This document shows positions 53,508 to 62,476 of a stretch of DNA of 64,000 bases, one piece after another (position 1 is the first letter of the stretch; each line of letters begins with the position of its first letter). The DNA is from JARKPK01 sp964631235 (lineage in GTDB: Bacteria > Planctomycetota > Planctomycetia > Pirellulales > Thermoguttaceae), in NCBI GenBank assembly GCA_964631235.1, contig CAZVZX010000002.1, positions 124,001 through 188,000 on the forward strand, read 5' to 3'. The position numbers and the translations under genes are program-made. The notes under the pieces are model-generated. The model searched no databases and was not told where the DNA came from. It worked only from the letters and a program-made list of their open reading frames with translations.

Positions 53508-54506
53508 ATGCGAATTCGTTGGCGCGGACTTGAACTGCCCAGCCGTGTCGTCTGTGATCGTGCCACGCTAACGCCGACTTACGGGAAGTTCGTCGCCGAG
53601 CCGTTCGAGCGAGGGTTCGGCACCACGATCGGCAACAGCCTGCGGCGGGTACTGCTTTCGAGTCTGGAAGGCAGCGCGGTCACGCAGGTGCGGTTGCACG
53701 GGGCCTTGCACGAGTTCGCCACGCTGCCCGGCGTGGTCGAGGACGTGACCGACATCGTGTTGAACATCAAGTCGTTGGTGGTGAAGAAGCACACCGATCA
53801 AACCCGAGTGCTTCGCATCGAGAAGAACACCCGCGGCGTTGTAACCGGGGCCGATGTTCTCACGGACGATCAGGTCGATGTGATCAACAAGGATTTGGTG
53901 ATCGCCACGTTGACCGATGACGTGCCGTTCATGATGGAGATGGTTGTTGAAAACGGCCGCGGTTACGTCCCGGCGCACGAGCATACGCCGCAGGCCCAAG
54001 AGATCGGCATCATCCCGGTCGATGCGGCCTTCAGTCCGGTGGTCCGCGTGCGCTATGAGGTGGAAGAGACTCGCGTCGGTCAGAAGACGAATTATGACCG
54101 GTTGACGATGGAAATTTGGACCAACGGTTCCGTTTCTCCGGAAATGGCGTTGGTCGAATCGGCGAAGATTTTGCGGAAGCACCTCAATCCGTTCGTTCAG
54201 TACAACGAACTGGGGCCGGCGGTGCATGTCGATGCCCGAGGCGGTTCGACCGGTTCGCTCGATCCGGCGTTGGAGGCGAAGTTGGCAATGTCGATTGCCG
54301 AGTTGAATCTGTCGGTGCGGGCGAGCAACTGCTTGGAGTCGGAAAGCATTTCGACGGTGCGAGAACTCGTGCAACGCACCGAGGATCAACTGCTGTCGGT
54401 GAGGAATTTCGGCGAAACAACCCTCAACGAGGTGCGGGAGAAGTTGGCGGAGTTGGGCCTCCGGCTGGGGATGCGGCTGCCGCCTCAGCCCGCGGGAGTG
54501 TTTTAG
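53508..54506 (+). CDS. rpoA: RNA polymerase alpha subunit
   Basis: A 332-residue RNA polymerase alpha subunit. The N-terminal dimer domain includes PFERGFGTTIGNSLRRVLLS and the segment PGVVEDVTDIVLNIKSLVV. The C-terminal domain, which binds UP elements and activators, contains LNLSVRASNCLESESISTVR and GETTLNEVREKLAELGLRLG. Length is normal. It is followed by a 402-base gap carrying a repeat copy, before rplQ. Confidence 0.97.
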   Translation: MRIRWRGLELPSRVVCDRATLTPTYGKFVAEPFERGFGTTIGNSLRRVLLSSLEGSAVTQVRLHGALHEFATLPGVVEDVTDIVLNIKSLVVKKHTDQTRVLRIEKNTRGVVTGADVLTDDQVDVINKDLVIATLTDDVPFMMEMVVENGRGYVPAHEHTPQAQEIGIIPVDAAFSPVVRVRYEVEETRVGQKTNYDRLTMEIWTNGSVSPEMALVESAKILRKHLNPFVQYNELGPAVHVDARGGSTGSLDPALEAKLAMSIAELNLSVRASNCLESESISTVRELVQRTEDQLLSVRNFGETTLNEVREKLAELGLRLGMRLPPQPAGVF

Positions 54507-54637
54507 CGGCCTGTTGAAAAAGTCGTTCCGGCATTGGCGGATGTGTGCGTTTTCCGCGAAATCCGCCGGCTGAGTTCTCCGAAATCGTGTTTTCTACCGG
54601 GCGGCTCGTCGATTCGTTCCGCAGAAGAGCACCGGAC

Positions 54638-54745
54638 AAGTAGCGCGAAACACGGAGCACAGTTCAAACGGGAACTGCACGGAATCGGCGGTTTCGCCGC
54701 TTCGGCAACCGTTTCCGCAATTGGGTGGGACTATTTAGCGATCAA
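54638..54745 (+). repeat. ~100-base interspersed repeat, copy between rpoA and rplQ
   Basis: Reads AAACACGGAGCACAG, TTCAAACGGGAACTGCAC, GGAATCGGCGGTTTCGCC, GTTTCCGCAATTGGG and TGGGACTATTTAG. In the common frame it encodes QFKRELHGIGGFAASA, then SAIGWDYL. The rest of the gap (54507-54908) shows nothing else. Confidence 0.6.
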
Positions 54746-54908
54746 CAGACAAGACGATAGGTGCCAGGCGCCGGGGCGGGGTGGCTCGCACGAATAGGCT
54801 GTGGCGGGCGGCCGACGGCGAATAGCCCGACGATCGCAACCAAGCGAAGACATCGCGTCGGGCGGCACCGATCTGAATACCAGTCGATCAAACGAGAGTG
54901 CGACGATC

Positions 54909-55622
54909 ATGCGACACCGAAATAAGGGACGGAAACTCGGCCGAAATCCGAATCATCAGCGCGCGTTGTTGCGCAACCTGGCTTCGGCGCTGATTCTGAC
55001 CGAGCGAGACGCGCAGCTTGACGACAACGAGCCGCGAGTGAAGGGCCGAATCATTACGACTCTTCCCAAGGCCAAAGAAGTTCGGCCGCTGGTGGAGAAG
55101 TGCATTACGATCGCGCGACGCGCCCTGCCGATGTTGGAGAAAGCGGATCGGATGGAGCCGCACGCCGATCGCTACAGCGACGACTGGCGCCGCTGGCGCG
55201 AAAGCGAACAGTGGTATGAATGGAATCGAACGATGGCGCCCGTGGTGGCCGCTCGGCGTCGGGTGTTGCGGCTGTTGGGCAACAAGAAGGCGGTTCGCCT
55301 GTTGTTCGAAGAGATCGCGCCACGATATCGTGATCGCGATGGCGGATATACCCGCATCTTGAAATTGGCCACTCCGCGCCTGGGCGATGCAGGGGCTCGG
55401 GCGATTCTTGAATTTGTCAGTGCCGAGGGCCGCGCCAAGAAGCGAAAGCCGGTGAAGCCTTCCTTCGATGTCGATGCTTCCTCCGATGCGGCGGCTCAGG
55501 CGGCGACTTCGACACCGCCGGCTGCGGCGGAGCAAGCCGCTGAGGTATCGTCGCCCCCCGAGGCTTCGTCCGCCGACAATGGCGGTCAGCAAAGTGGCAG
55601 CTCGGCGGAGAAGCAGAACTGA
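54909..55622 (+). CDS. rplQ: Ribosomal protein L17, enlarged
   Basis: A 237-residue L17, nearly twice the size of the 127-residue E. coli protein. The core segments MRHRNKGRKLGRNPNHQRAL, ITTLPKAKEVRPLVEKCIT and DGGYTRILKLATPRLGDAG are clear. Extra sequence lies at about 31-42 and 76-115, the latter tryptophan- and arginine-rich (YSDDWRRWRESEQWYEW). An alanine/serine/glutamate tail runs from about 174 to the end. The start at 54909 matches the family start. It closes the ribosomal cluster. Confidence 0.95.
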   Translation: MRHRNKGRKLGRNPNHQRALLRNLASALILTERDAQLDDNEPRVKGRIITTLPKAKEVRPLVEKCITIARRALPMLEKADRMEPHADRYSDDWRRWRESEQWYEWNRTMAPVVAARRRVLRLLGNKKAVRLLFEEIAPRYRDRDGGYTRILKLATPRLGDAGARAILEFVSAEGRAKKRKPVKPSFDVDASSDAAAQAATSTPPAAAEQAAEVSSPPEASSADNGGQQSGSSAEKQN

Positions 55623-55684
55623 CCGGTTTGCGACGGGATTGAGCCGGTTGTTGTTCTAGCCGATCCGCATCCGCATCGGACGAT

Positions 55685-55720
55685 GCGAGCGATGCTTGTT
55701 CTGCATCGTCGCCGTCTTTT
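55685..55720 (+). terminator. Terminator of the ribosomal protein cluster
   Basis: GCGA-CGATGC pairs with GCATCG-TCGC (10 bp with one bulged G, 7-base loop), followed by CGTCTTTT. It sits between rplQ and the convergent hisS gene. Confidence 0.6.
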
Positions 55721-55736
55721 GTCGTCACATCGTGTT

Positions 55737-57086
55737 TCAGCAGTGCGCGTTCGGCGGTGCGAGCAGCGGTCGAATCGCAGCGATCAGTGCTGCGCAGTCT
55801 GCCGTAAGAGACACGGGCTGTTGGGTTCCCGCGGCCAAGTCTTTCAGTTGGCAAACGCCGGCAGCGAAATCATCCGAACCGGCGACAATCGCCACGCGGT
55901 AGCCACGCCGGTCGGCGTATTTCAGTTGTTGACCGAGTTTTTTCGCTTCTGGAAAGAGCTCGACGCCTAGGCCTGCCGCCCGCAACGTCCCGGCGATGCG
56001 AAGGTAGTCGTGCAAGCGGTCGGCGTCGAAGAACGCAATGAACACGTCGGCCGCAGTCGCTTTTTGCTCGACCATTCCCAGCTCTTCCATGGCCGCCAAC
56101 AGCCGGTCGAGTCCCAGCGAGGCGCCGATGCCCGGCAGTTCCTGGTTGGTGTAGAGGGCGGCCAAATTGTCGTACCGTCCGCCGGAGCATACGCTGCCGA
56201 TCGCGGGCAGGGCGGTGAGGAAGGTCTCGAAGACGGTGCCGGTGTAGTAGTCGAGCCCGCGGGCAATCGACAGATCGATGCAGAAACGTTCGGCAGGCAC
56301 GCCGGCGGCGGCGACGGCGGCGACCAACTGGCCCAATCGTTCCATTCCCTCAAGCCCGTTCGGGCTGCCGGAGAGCATTGCGGCGAGTTGTTTTAGTATC
56401 TCGTCGGTGGTGCCGCGGATCTCGGAAAGTGCGGTAATTCGGGCGGCATCGGCGGCGGAGATCCCCGCCTGGGCCTGCATTTCGGCAACCACGCGGTCGG
56501 GCCCGATCTTCGACAACTTGTCGAGCGAGCGGAGAATCGCCGCGGAGCGGTCGGCCAACCCCATGGTTTCGAGCAGACCGTTGAGCACCATGCGGTTATT
56601 CACGTGGATTCGGAATTGCTGAAATCCGATCGCCGTAAGCAAGTCGTGAATAACCAGGGCTGTTTCGATGTCGGCCGAGTTCGATCGCGTTCCGATCGTG
56701 TCGAAATCGCACTGCATGAACTCGCGGTAACGCCCACGCTGTGTGTTCTCGCCGCGCCACACGGTGGCGATATGGTATCGCTTGAAGGGGATTCCCAAAT
56801 CGGCGATATGCATCGCGGCGAACCGCGCTAAAGGAACGGTTAGGTCGAAGCGGAGCCCCACCCGCCGGCCGCCGTGGTCTTCGAATTGGTAAAGCTGCTT
56901 GTCGGTTTCTTCGCCGCCTTTGCCGGCGAGGATTTCCAAGTATTCCAGGGCCGGAGTGTCGATGGGAGAGAAACCGTACGAACGGTACACGCGGCGCGCC
57001 GTGTCGATCAACCGCTCGCGCGGAATCATGGCCGTCGGCGGGTAGTCGCGGAAACCTTTCAGTGTGCGAGGAACGATCAGACCCAC
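55737..57086 (-). CDS. hisS: Histidyl-tRNA synthetase
   Basis: A 449-residue class II synthetase charging tRNA-His. Motif 2 appears in RGENTQRGRYREFMQCDFD, the histidine-binding motif A in RGLDYYTGTVFETF, and motif 3 in GIGASLGLDRLLAAMEEL. The anticodon-binding domain follows (DVFIAFFDADRLHDYLR). The N-terminal LKGFRDYPP is the family start. Convergent with rplQ; a 22-base gap separates its start from the end of the YkgJ-type gene. Confidence 0.97.
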   Translation of the reverse strand: MGLIVPRTLKGFRDYPPTAMIPRERLIDTARRVYRSYGFSPIDTPALEYLEILAGKGGEETDKQLYQFEDHGGRRVGLRFDLTVPLARFAAMHIADLGIPFKRYHIATVWRGENTQRGRYREFMQCDFDTIGTRSNSADIETALVIHDLLTAIGFQQFRIHVNNRMVLNGLLETMGLADRSAAILRSLDKLSKIGPDRVVAEMQAQAGISAADAARITALSEIRGTTDEILKQLAAMLSGSPNGLEGMERLGQLVAAVAAAGVPAERFCIDLSIARGLDYYTGTVFETFLTALPAIGSVCSGGRYDNLAALYTNQELPGIGASLGLDRLLAAMEELGMVEQKATAADVFIAFFDADRLHDYLRIAGTLRAAGLGVELFPEAKKLGQQLKYADRRGYRVAIVAGSDDFAAGVCQLKDLAAGTQQPVSLTADCAALIAAIRPLLAPPNAHC

Positions 57087-57108
57087 GATGTTCTATCCTT
57101 CTGTCGAT

Positions 57109-57600
57109 TCAAGACTTGCGACGGCTCGAAGCCATGGGGCGGGGCGTACGGAACGGCCGGCCGCGCCGCGGGCCGAGCACCGCCTCGGCATATTCCTCGA
57201 CCTGTTCGGGCAGCTCCCAGTAGTGGTCGTACACCCAAGAATCTTCGTACTCGCAATTGCGCGTCGAGTAATCGCGACAAATCTGCGGGCGAGTCTCATA
57301 GATGCCGCAGCGATTGTCCGCTTGCAGATGCCGACAAACATTGTACACCAGCACGTACCAGTCCCCGTTCTCGACGAAGACGGCCGCCCGCTCGTGCAGC
57401 AGGAACCACCGCATCTGATCGAACTCCTTCCAGGTCGTCGGCCGATCGAACGGCAAGGCGAAGTAGCGGCAACACTTCGCCGAGCAGTAGTCGCAGAGGC
57501 ATGTTCCGGCGGGCACGTCGCGTCGCGACGGTTTGACCGGAACGGCCGCTGCGGCCGCAGGGGATCCGTTTCCGCCCGACACGTTGCCAATCACCGGCAA
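57109..57600 (-). CDS. YkgJ-type cysteine-cluster protein
   Basis: A 163-residue protein of the YkgJ/UPF0153 family, proposed to bind a metal cluster through conserved cysteines. The cluster CLCDYCSAKCCRYFALP is followed by further cysteines in NVCRHLQADNRCGIYETRP and ICRDYSTRNC. The first 30 residues look disordered. Its gene ends 22 bases before hisS on the same strand, so the two are probably cotranscribed. The biochemical role of the family is not settled. Confidence 0.8.
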   Translation of the reverse strand: MPVIGNVSGGNGSPAAAAAVPVKPSRRDVPAGTCLCDYCSAKCCRYFALPFDRPTTWKEFDQMRWFLLHERAAVFVENGDWYVLVYNVCRHLQADNRCGIYETRPQICRDYSTRNCEYEDSWVYDHYWELPEQVEEYAEAVLGPRRGRPFRTPRPMASSRRKS

Positions 57601-58077
57601 TGAACGACTGCGGACGACCGTTCGGTTCGGGCGAGGCTTGGCGAAGGGCTCGCCGCGCGCTGTTTACGCCCGGGCCGCGATTCTTGGCGGAGACTTCGAT
57701 CTTCATCGTTGTTTGCGTGAAAGCTGTTGCAGGCAGACTGTTTACGGTTGATTTCAGCCGAAACCTTTGTCAATCGGGGGCCGCACGCTCGGGTGAGTGC
57801 CGCTGCTGCCGGCTACTCTCTCTTGCGAGCGTTCGCTGCGTCCATTGTTGCCGGATCGGCCGTGCCGATCGCCGGCTGCGGTCGTACGCAGGCGGCCGAA
57901 ATGACCTGAAATCGTTGACCGATCGCAGCCGTCAGGCTATCAAACCTTTCGCGGGAGCGGAAGGGGCAGGCGATATTCAACGAGTTTGCCGATTACTGCG
58001 AAACGCGGGCATCGTGAGCGGAGCCTTGCCTTTGTGTTCCGTGGCGTTGCGAACCGTGCTCAACGAGAAGGCGGCAC
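57601..58077. other. Intergenic region, no gene seen
   Basis: No convincing gene lies in this stretch, upstream of the YkgJ-type gene and before the repeat copy. Confidence 0.4.
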
Positions 58078-58195
58078 TGAATAAAACCGCGGAAAACAGA
58101 AAGCGGTTCAAATCGCATCTCTACGCAATCGGCCGCTTCGCCGTGCTGGCGGCCGCTTCCCTAATTGTGTGGGACTATTTTGGGCCGCCCCTCCG
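58078..58195 (+). repeat. ~100-base interspersed repeat, best-preserved copy
   Basis: Reads CGCGGAAAACAGAAAGCGG, TTCAAATCGCATCTC, GCAATCGGCCGCTTCGCC, GGCGGCCGCTTCCC and ATTGTGTGGGACTATTTTGG. It encodes RKRFKSHLYAIGRFAV, then LIVWDYFGP, in the frame shared by other copies. Confidence 0.65.
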
Positions 58196-58582
58196 CCGGG
58201 ACGCGGTCTTCAGTGCGCTGTGCAAATCGTCCGATCGCTCGGGATCCCGCGACGCAGCAATGTTCGGTCCGTTGCGCTCAGGAAAAATATAGCACGATAT
58301 GCCAAAATCCGTTAGAATTGCGTCTAAGGCTCGTCAGATTCTCAGATTTGGGGTGCGGAAGGCTGCGAGGATTGGCTGTTGAAGAAACTGAGCCCGCAGA
58401 CGCGCGAGACAAATCGGAGCGGAAGGGGTTTACAGTTATGCTCCGCATGTTCGACGGCGGAGCGGAGTCGCCCGGAATCGTCTAGTAATCGTCCTGTTCT
58501 GCTTTTTCGGGTTTTCGGTACGTGCCGAAATGAGCAGGTGCGTCGCTTCGGGCACGATGAAGTCTTTTTCGAGAGGCGCTGT
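58196..58582. other. Upstream region of the DUF1559 gene
   Basis: A 387-base leader region. The open frame of the gene extends upstream to 58379 but without family sequence. No convincing promoter was found. Confidence 0.4.
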
Positions 58583-59482
58583 ATGCTGAAGCCACGAAAA
58601 GAGGGGTTTACGCTCGTCGAGTTGTTGGTGGTGATTGCGATCATTGCGATCTTGATCGCCCTGCTTCTGCCGGCGATCCAACAAGTGCGCGAGGCGGCAC
58701 GTCGCTCAACCTGTACCAATAATCTGCGGCAAATTGGGATCGGAATTCACAACAACATCGATAGCTCGGGAAAGTCCGGTTATTTTCCAGTTGGAGTGAT
58801 TGATGACGGCAAGTACGGCCTGTTCACCATGCTTCTCCCGTACATCGAACAAGTGGCGGTGTACAAGCAGATCGATTTCAAGCAGACGCCGGGCGCGTCG
58901 TCTCAGCGAAATACGGTCATTCCCGTTTATGGTTGCCCCAGTTATCCCGGTCCGTTGTTGGTGACCCAGGCCAGTCAGTCGTACATGCTCGGCGCATTGT
59001 CCCTTTATCAGGGGGTTGCCGGGGCAATCGTCAATCGCGGCGAGAAATTGTTGAAGGGAAATTTCGGCGACATACCCGACAACGGGATGTTCGGTTATCG
59101 TTGGCAGCGACGGGTGAGCGATGTGCTCGACGGCCTGAGCAACACCCTGTGCATGGGCGAGTTTGTCCAGCAGGATCGAGATCCGGCGAGCACGTTTTCG
59201 GGGTTTCCGGGGAATGTGCGGGCGTGGGTTCTCGGCGCCAACGGGACCGGCTATGGGTCGTATTCCTTCAAGGTTGTTCAGTATCCGATCAATGCGCGGT
59301 TAGATCGCGAAAAGGACAAGATCCCGTTCAATCATCTTCCGTTCGGCAGTTACCATCCCGGCGGAGCGAACTTCATGCGTGCCGACGGGAGCTGCCACTT
59401 CCTGACGGACGATATCGATATCGATTACTACCGCGCGCTGGCGACGTGCAACGGCCGCGAGTTGCTCAAGGGCGAGAATTGA
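58583..59482 (+). CDS. DUF1559 prepilin-like protein
   Basis: A 299-residue protein of the DUF1559 group, very abundant in planctomycetes. The N-terminus KEGFTLVELLVVIAIIAIL is a type IV prepilin/pseudopilin signal, cut before the F and inserted as a helix. The mature part includes EAARRSTCTNNLRQIGI and the H-x-GG-like segment YHPGGANFMRADGSCHFL near the end. The ATG at 58583 follows GAGAGG. The small lipoprotein gene follows after 91 bases. The family's function is unknown. Confidence 0.9.
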   Translation: MLKPRKEGFTLVELLVVIAIIAILIALLLPAIQQVREAARRSTCTNNLRQIGIGIHNNIDSSGKSGYFPVGVIDDGKYGLFTMLLPYIEQVAVYKQIDFKQTPGASSQRNTVIPVYGCPSYPGPLLVTQASQSYMLGALSLYQGVAGAIVNRGEKLLKGNFGDIPDNGMFGYRWQRRVSDVLDGLSNTLCMGEFVQQDRDPASTFSGFPGNVRAWVLGANGTGYGSYSFKVVQYPINARLDREKDKIPFNHLPFGSYHPGGANFMRADGSCHFLTDDIDIDYYRALATCNGRELLKGEN

Positions 59483-59573
59483 TCGGATTGCCGACGCTGC
59501 CCGTTTTGCGATCGGCACGAATTGCCGGCCGAAAAGCCGCGTTGCTCGGCTGAAAGAGAGAGAAGGAGAAAGC

Positions 59574-60002
59574 ATGCGACGAACGAGAACGCAATCCCCG
59601 ATGGCGATGGCGGCTATTTTGGTGATTGTTTCCGCTATTTTGGCCGGGTGCAGTCGCGGCCCGGAGTTGGCGCCCGCGTCGGGCAAGGTCACGTACAAGG
59701 GGCAGCCGCTGAAACACGGCAACATCCTGTTCCAGCCGTCTGCCGGTCCGCCGGCGAAAGGCGAGATCGGCCCCGACGGCTCGTTCTCGCTCTCCACATT
59801 CAAGAATAATGACGGGGCCGTCATCGGCAAACATCGGGTGCAAGTGATTTGCACTGCTCCACAGGCAAAGCCGGCGAATCCGGATGAAGAAGTTCCTTCG
59901 GCCAAGTCGCTGATCCCGGAGAAGTACAGCAATTACGTGACCAGTGAGATCACCGTCGATGTGGTCAAGGGTGGCGGGCCGTATCTGATCGAGCTCAAGT
60001 AG
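59574..60002 (+). CDS. Lipoprotein paired with the DUF1559 protein
   Basis: A 142-residue lipoprotein with signal AMAAILVIVSAILAGC (lipidated C26). The mature part starts SRGPELAPASGKVTYKGQPL and contains GNILFQPSAGPP and GEIGPDGSFSLSTF. These are hallmarks of the planctomycete lipoproteins with a carboxypeptidase-regulatory-like fold that follow DUF1559 genes. The start ATG at 59574 follows GAAGGAGAAAG. Function unknown. Confidence 0.85.
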   Translation: MRRTRTQSPMAMAAILVIVSAILAGCSRGPELAPASGKVTYKGQPLKHGNILFQPSAGPPAKGEIGPDGSFSLSTFKNNDGAVIGKHRVQVICTAPQAKPANPDEEVPSAKSLIPEKYSNYVTSEITVDVVKGGGPYLIELK

Positions 60003-60177
60003 TCTGCGTCGCCCGCTTTTTTCTGCTTTCGGCGAGCGGTTGCGGCGCTGTTGCCGGGGTGGCTTTTGGCCGTGATCGTTCGCCGGCAACGTATTACCAT
60101 CGTTGTCGGTAGAACGTTGAGCTTGTCGGCCTGAGCAAGCCGGCAGCGGGTGGCTTTGGTGGGCCGCTCGCTACCGA

Positions 60178-60633
60178 TCATTCGGGAATCGGAGCAAGCA
60201 TGTCGAACGGCGGCCAGGGAAGGTTGCGCGCAACGAAGAACACCGCGGCCAAAACGATCAGCCCAAGGTAGGGATGCGGGCGTTCGAACCACTGTCCGCC
60301 GGGAAGGTGTCGGCCGAAGGATTTTCGGCACGCGAACGAGAGGCATGCATAAGCGGCCGCCGGCAGTAGAAGAACGAACAAGGCATGTTGGTGGAGGGCT
60401 TCGGTCCATCGTCCGTGGATCAGCGCGCGAACAGCCCGAGTGCCGCCGCAGCCGGGGCAATGCCAGCCGGTCAGGGCGTGAAAGAGGCAGACCGTGTTGC
60501 CCATCGGCGTCAGGCCGAAGATCATGGCGACGGTCAGGGCGAGTGCCGCGCCAATGACAACGATCAACAGAATCTTGTGCATCCGGCGTTGATGCGACCG
60601 AGGGACCAATCGCGGTTGCGGTGCCGAACTCAC
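60178..60633 (-). CDS. DUF2752 membrane protein
   Basis: A 151-residue protein of the DUF2752 family. The GTG at 60633 overlaps the stop of the upstream gene as GTGA, which argues for coupled translation. An internal ATG at 60582 is the alternative. The signature NTVCLFHALTGWHCPGCGGT with its C-x2-C, and three hydrophobic spans, are present. The function of the family is unknown. Confidence 0.8.
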   Translation of the reverse strand: MSSAPQPRLVPRSHQRRMHKILLIVVIGAALALTVAMIFGLTPMGNTVCLFHALTGWHCPGCGGTRAVRALIHGRWTEALHQHALFVLLLPAAAYACLSFACRKSFGRHLPGGQWFERPHPYLGLIVLAAVFFVARNLPWPPFDMLAPIPE

Positions 60634-61343
60634 GAACGGAAACTCGGACGGATTTCGTTGAGCACGACGATGGCCCAAATGGCAAATGGCAGCTTAATTA
60701 GGCAGCAGTGGAAACACGGCAGCAGCGACAAGACAGCCGCTGTCATTGCCAATCCGTAGTTGGTGAGCCGTCGCATATTGATCATGCCGATGATGATGAT
60801 GATATTGATCGCTATCGAAACGACGGCGCCGCCGGCGTTCCAGCCGAGTCCGAAGACATCGTTTGGCCCTACGCCGGGGGCCGCCATCAAGACGACCATC
60901 AGCAGACCGCCGAGCACGCTCAGGCCCAAATCGATCGAGGCCGTGATTATCAGGGCCAGAGCCGGAGCCGAAGCTCGTTGAGCAGCCCGGAGATCGTCGG
61001 GCGGATAGTACTCGGGGGCAAGCGTGGGTGCCGCGTACGGGTTGTCGCTGCGCGGGTCGCGGTGAGGATCAGGCCGAGACCCGGCGGAACGCCCCATGTT
61101 GGCGTCTGGGTCGATCTCAGGACGGCGATTACCGGCCGGTTCATAGGAGCCACCGGTCGGGCCGTAGGGATCGTGCGGCTGGTCGAAGTTGCCGAGGGAG
61201 GCTGGTCCGCCGAATCCCAGTTCGCTCATCCGCGGAACGGTTGTCAGCCCGCCGCATTCCGGGCACTGTGCCGACTTGCCTGCGGCATCGTCGGGCGTGC
61301 GAAGCAGTCGGCCGCACTGCCGACATCGGAACTCGATCGCCAT
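60630..61343 (-). CDS. Zinc-ribbon membrane protein
   Basis: A 237-residue protein. The N-terminal zinc ribbon has C7-x2-C10 and C27-x2-C30 (FRCRQCGRLL and SAQCPECGGL), common in planctomycete membrane proteins. A polar proline/glycine-rich linker of about 95 residues follows, then about three hydrophobic spans (ALALIITASIDLGLSVLGGL, AISIVIN-type repeats of isoleucine, and a last span). The start at 61343 follows GGAAGG. It is coupled to the DUF2752 gene. Function unknown. Confidence 0.75.
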   Translation of the reverse strand: MAIEFRCRQCGRLLRTPDDAAGKSAQCPECGGLTTVPRMSELGFGGPASLGNFDQPHDPYGPTGGSYEPAGNRRPEIDPDANMGRSAGSRPDPHRDPRSDNPYAAPTLAPEYYPPDDLRAAQRASAPALALIITASIDLGLSVLGGLLMVVLMAAPGVGPNDVFGLGWNAGGAVVSIAINIIIIIGMINMRRLTNYGLAMTAAVLSLLPCFHCCLIKLPFAIWAIVVLNEIRPSFRS

Positions 61344-61649
61344 CGCAACAACCTTCCACCCCGAGTAGCGAAACCGAACGGCCGAAAACGATTGCCGCGG
61401 CACATGGGCGTTCTTGCCGATGCAAGAACCGTCTGGTGTACGACCCTGTCGCCTTGCATTGGTCGGAGAACCAACCAGGGCCCATAGAACGCCGCTGCCG
61501 ATAGGTAACAGTCTAGGCGAAACCGCGAAGGCCGGGAAGCGGCGCGGCCGTTGGAAACCGAGTTTGATGTCGTCCGATGCGTCGTCGACGGCGAAGGCGA
61601 GTGCGAGGGCGATCGCGATAGAGAGCGGCGGCCTGCGCTATTGGAAGCG

Positions 61650-61757
61650 CGGCGAGATCGTTCCACACAATCATGGAAGCGGCCGCGGGCGAAGTGGAGC
61701 GGCTCTCTTGTGCCCAATTCCCGTTTGAACCGCTTTTCGTCTGTTGCGGCTTCATCG
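61650..61757 (-). repeat. ~100-base interspersed repeat, minus-strand copy
   Basis: The minus strand reads GACGAAAAGCGG, TTCAAACGGGAATTGGGC, CCCGCGGCCGCTTCC and ATGATTGTGTGGAACGATC. It fills most of the gap between the zinc-ribbon gene and the unknown gene ending at 61772. The rest of that gap holds nothing visible. Confidence 0.55.
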
Positions 61758-61771
61758 AGCGTCCCGGACGA

Positions 61772-62476
61772 TCAATAGTCGTTCCAGGCGTAGCCGGCGT
61801 CCATGCCGAGCTGGGTTTTCAGCTCGTCGAAAAGCCGAACGTATTGATCGTTCGACGAATGAACATGTTCGGCCTCGGTGATGAACTTCATCTGTTCATC
61901 GCGGCGGATGCCGTGCATGCGAAGCACTTCTTCGAAGGGAGCCAGCTCGTCGCCGTAAACGATCAGCAGCTTATGCTCGTCGAATTGCACTTCCAGCGGT
62001 ACGCCCGGATTGAGCACCGCCAAGCCGGTGCATCCGTCGTGGGTGAGCAACTCTTCGAAATCGTAGAGAATGCTCTTGAGCACGGGCATATCGATGTGTT
62101 CGCGGTAGAGATCGTTATGCCCGCGTCGGCCCTGAGTGTGGCTCGTTTCCAGAACGACATCGACCACCCCGCCCAACGGCTCGACCAGGTCGAGAAAGAC
62201 TTCGAAGAGGTGCTCGCGCGACACGGAGGCCATCAGGACCGGCACTCGGGTTTTGCTTTGCTCGTCCACATAGCTGTCGTGGCGATAGCCTTCGGCCGGA
62301 ACGATTTGAAGATCGTACGAGGGCCGAACGGCATTGGTCAGCAGGAAGCTGCCGTAGCGTGCGACACCGAGGTGCGCCTCGAGCTCCTCCTCGGAAAGCT
62401 GTTCGAAGCTGCTCCCGGCGGCCGGTGCGTTGCCTTCGCGTAAGACGTTTCGGAAGAATTTCTTGAGAAAACCCAT
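61772..62476 (-). CDS. Conserved protein of unknown function
   Basis: A 234-residue soluble, acidic protein starting MGFLKKFFRNVLREG. It has a mixed alpha/beta composition, with segments such as VVDVVLETSHTQGRRGHNDL, FEELLTHDGCTGLAVL and HKLLIVYGDELAPFEEVL. No signal peptide, membrane span or known catalytic motif is visible. The codon use and composition are like neighbouring genes, so it is likely real. I do not recognise the family. Confidence 0.7.
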   Translation of the reverse strand: MGFLKKFFRNVLREGNAPAAGSSFEQLSEEELEAHLGVARYGSFLLTNAVRPSYDLQIVPAEGYRHDSYVDEQSKTRVPVLMASVSREHLFEVFLDLVEPLGGVVDVVLETSHTQGRRGHNDLYREHIDMPVLKSILYDFEELLTHDGCTGLAVLNPGVPLEVQFDEHKLLIVYGDELAPFEEVLRMHGIRRDEQMKFITEAEHVHSSNDQYVRLFDELKTQLGMDAGYAWNDY

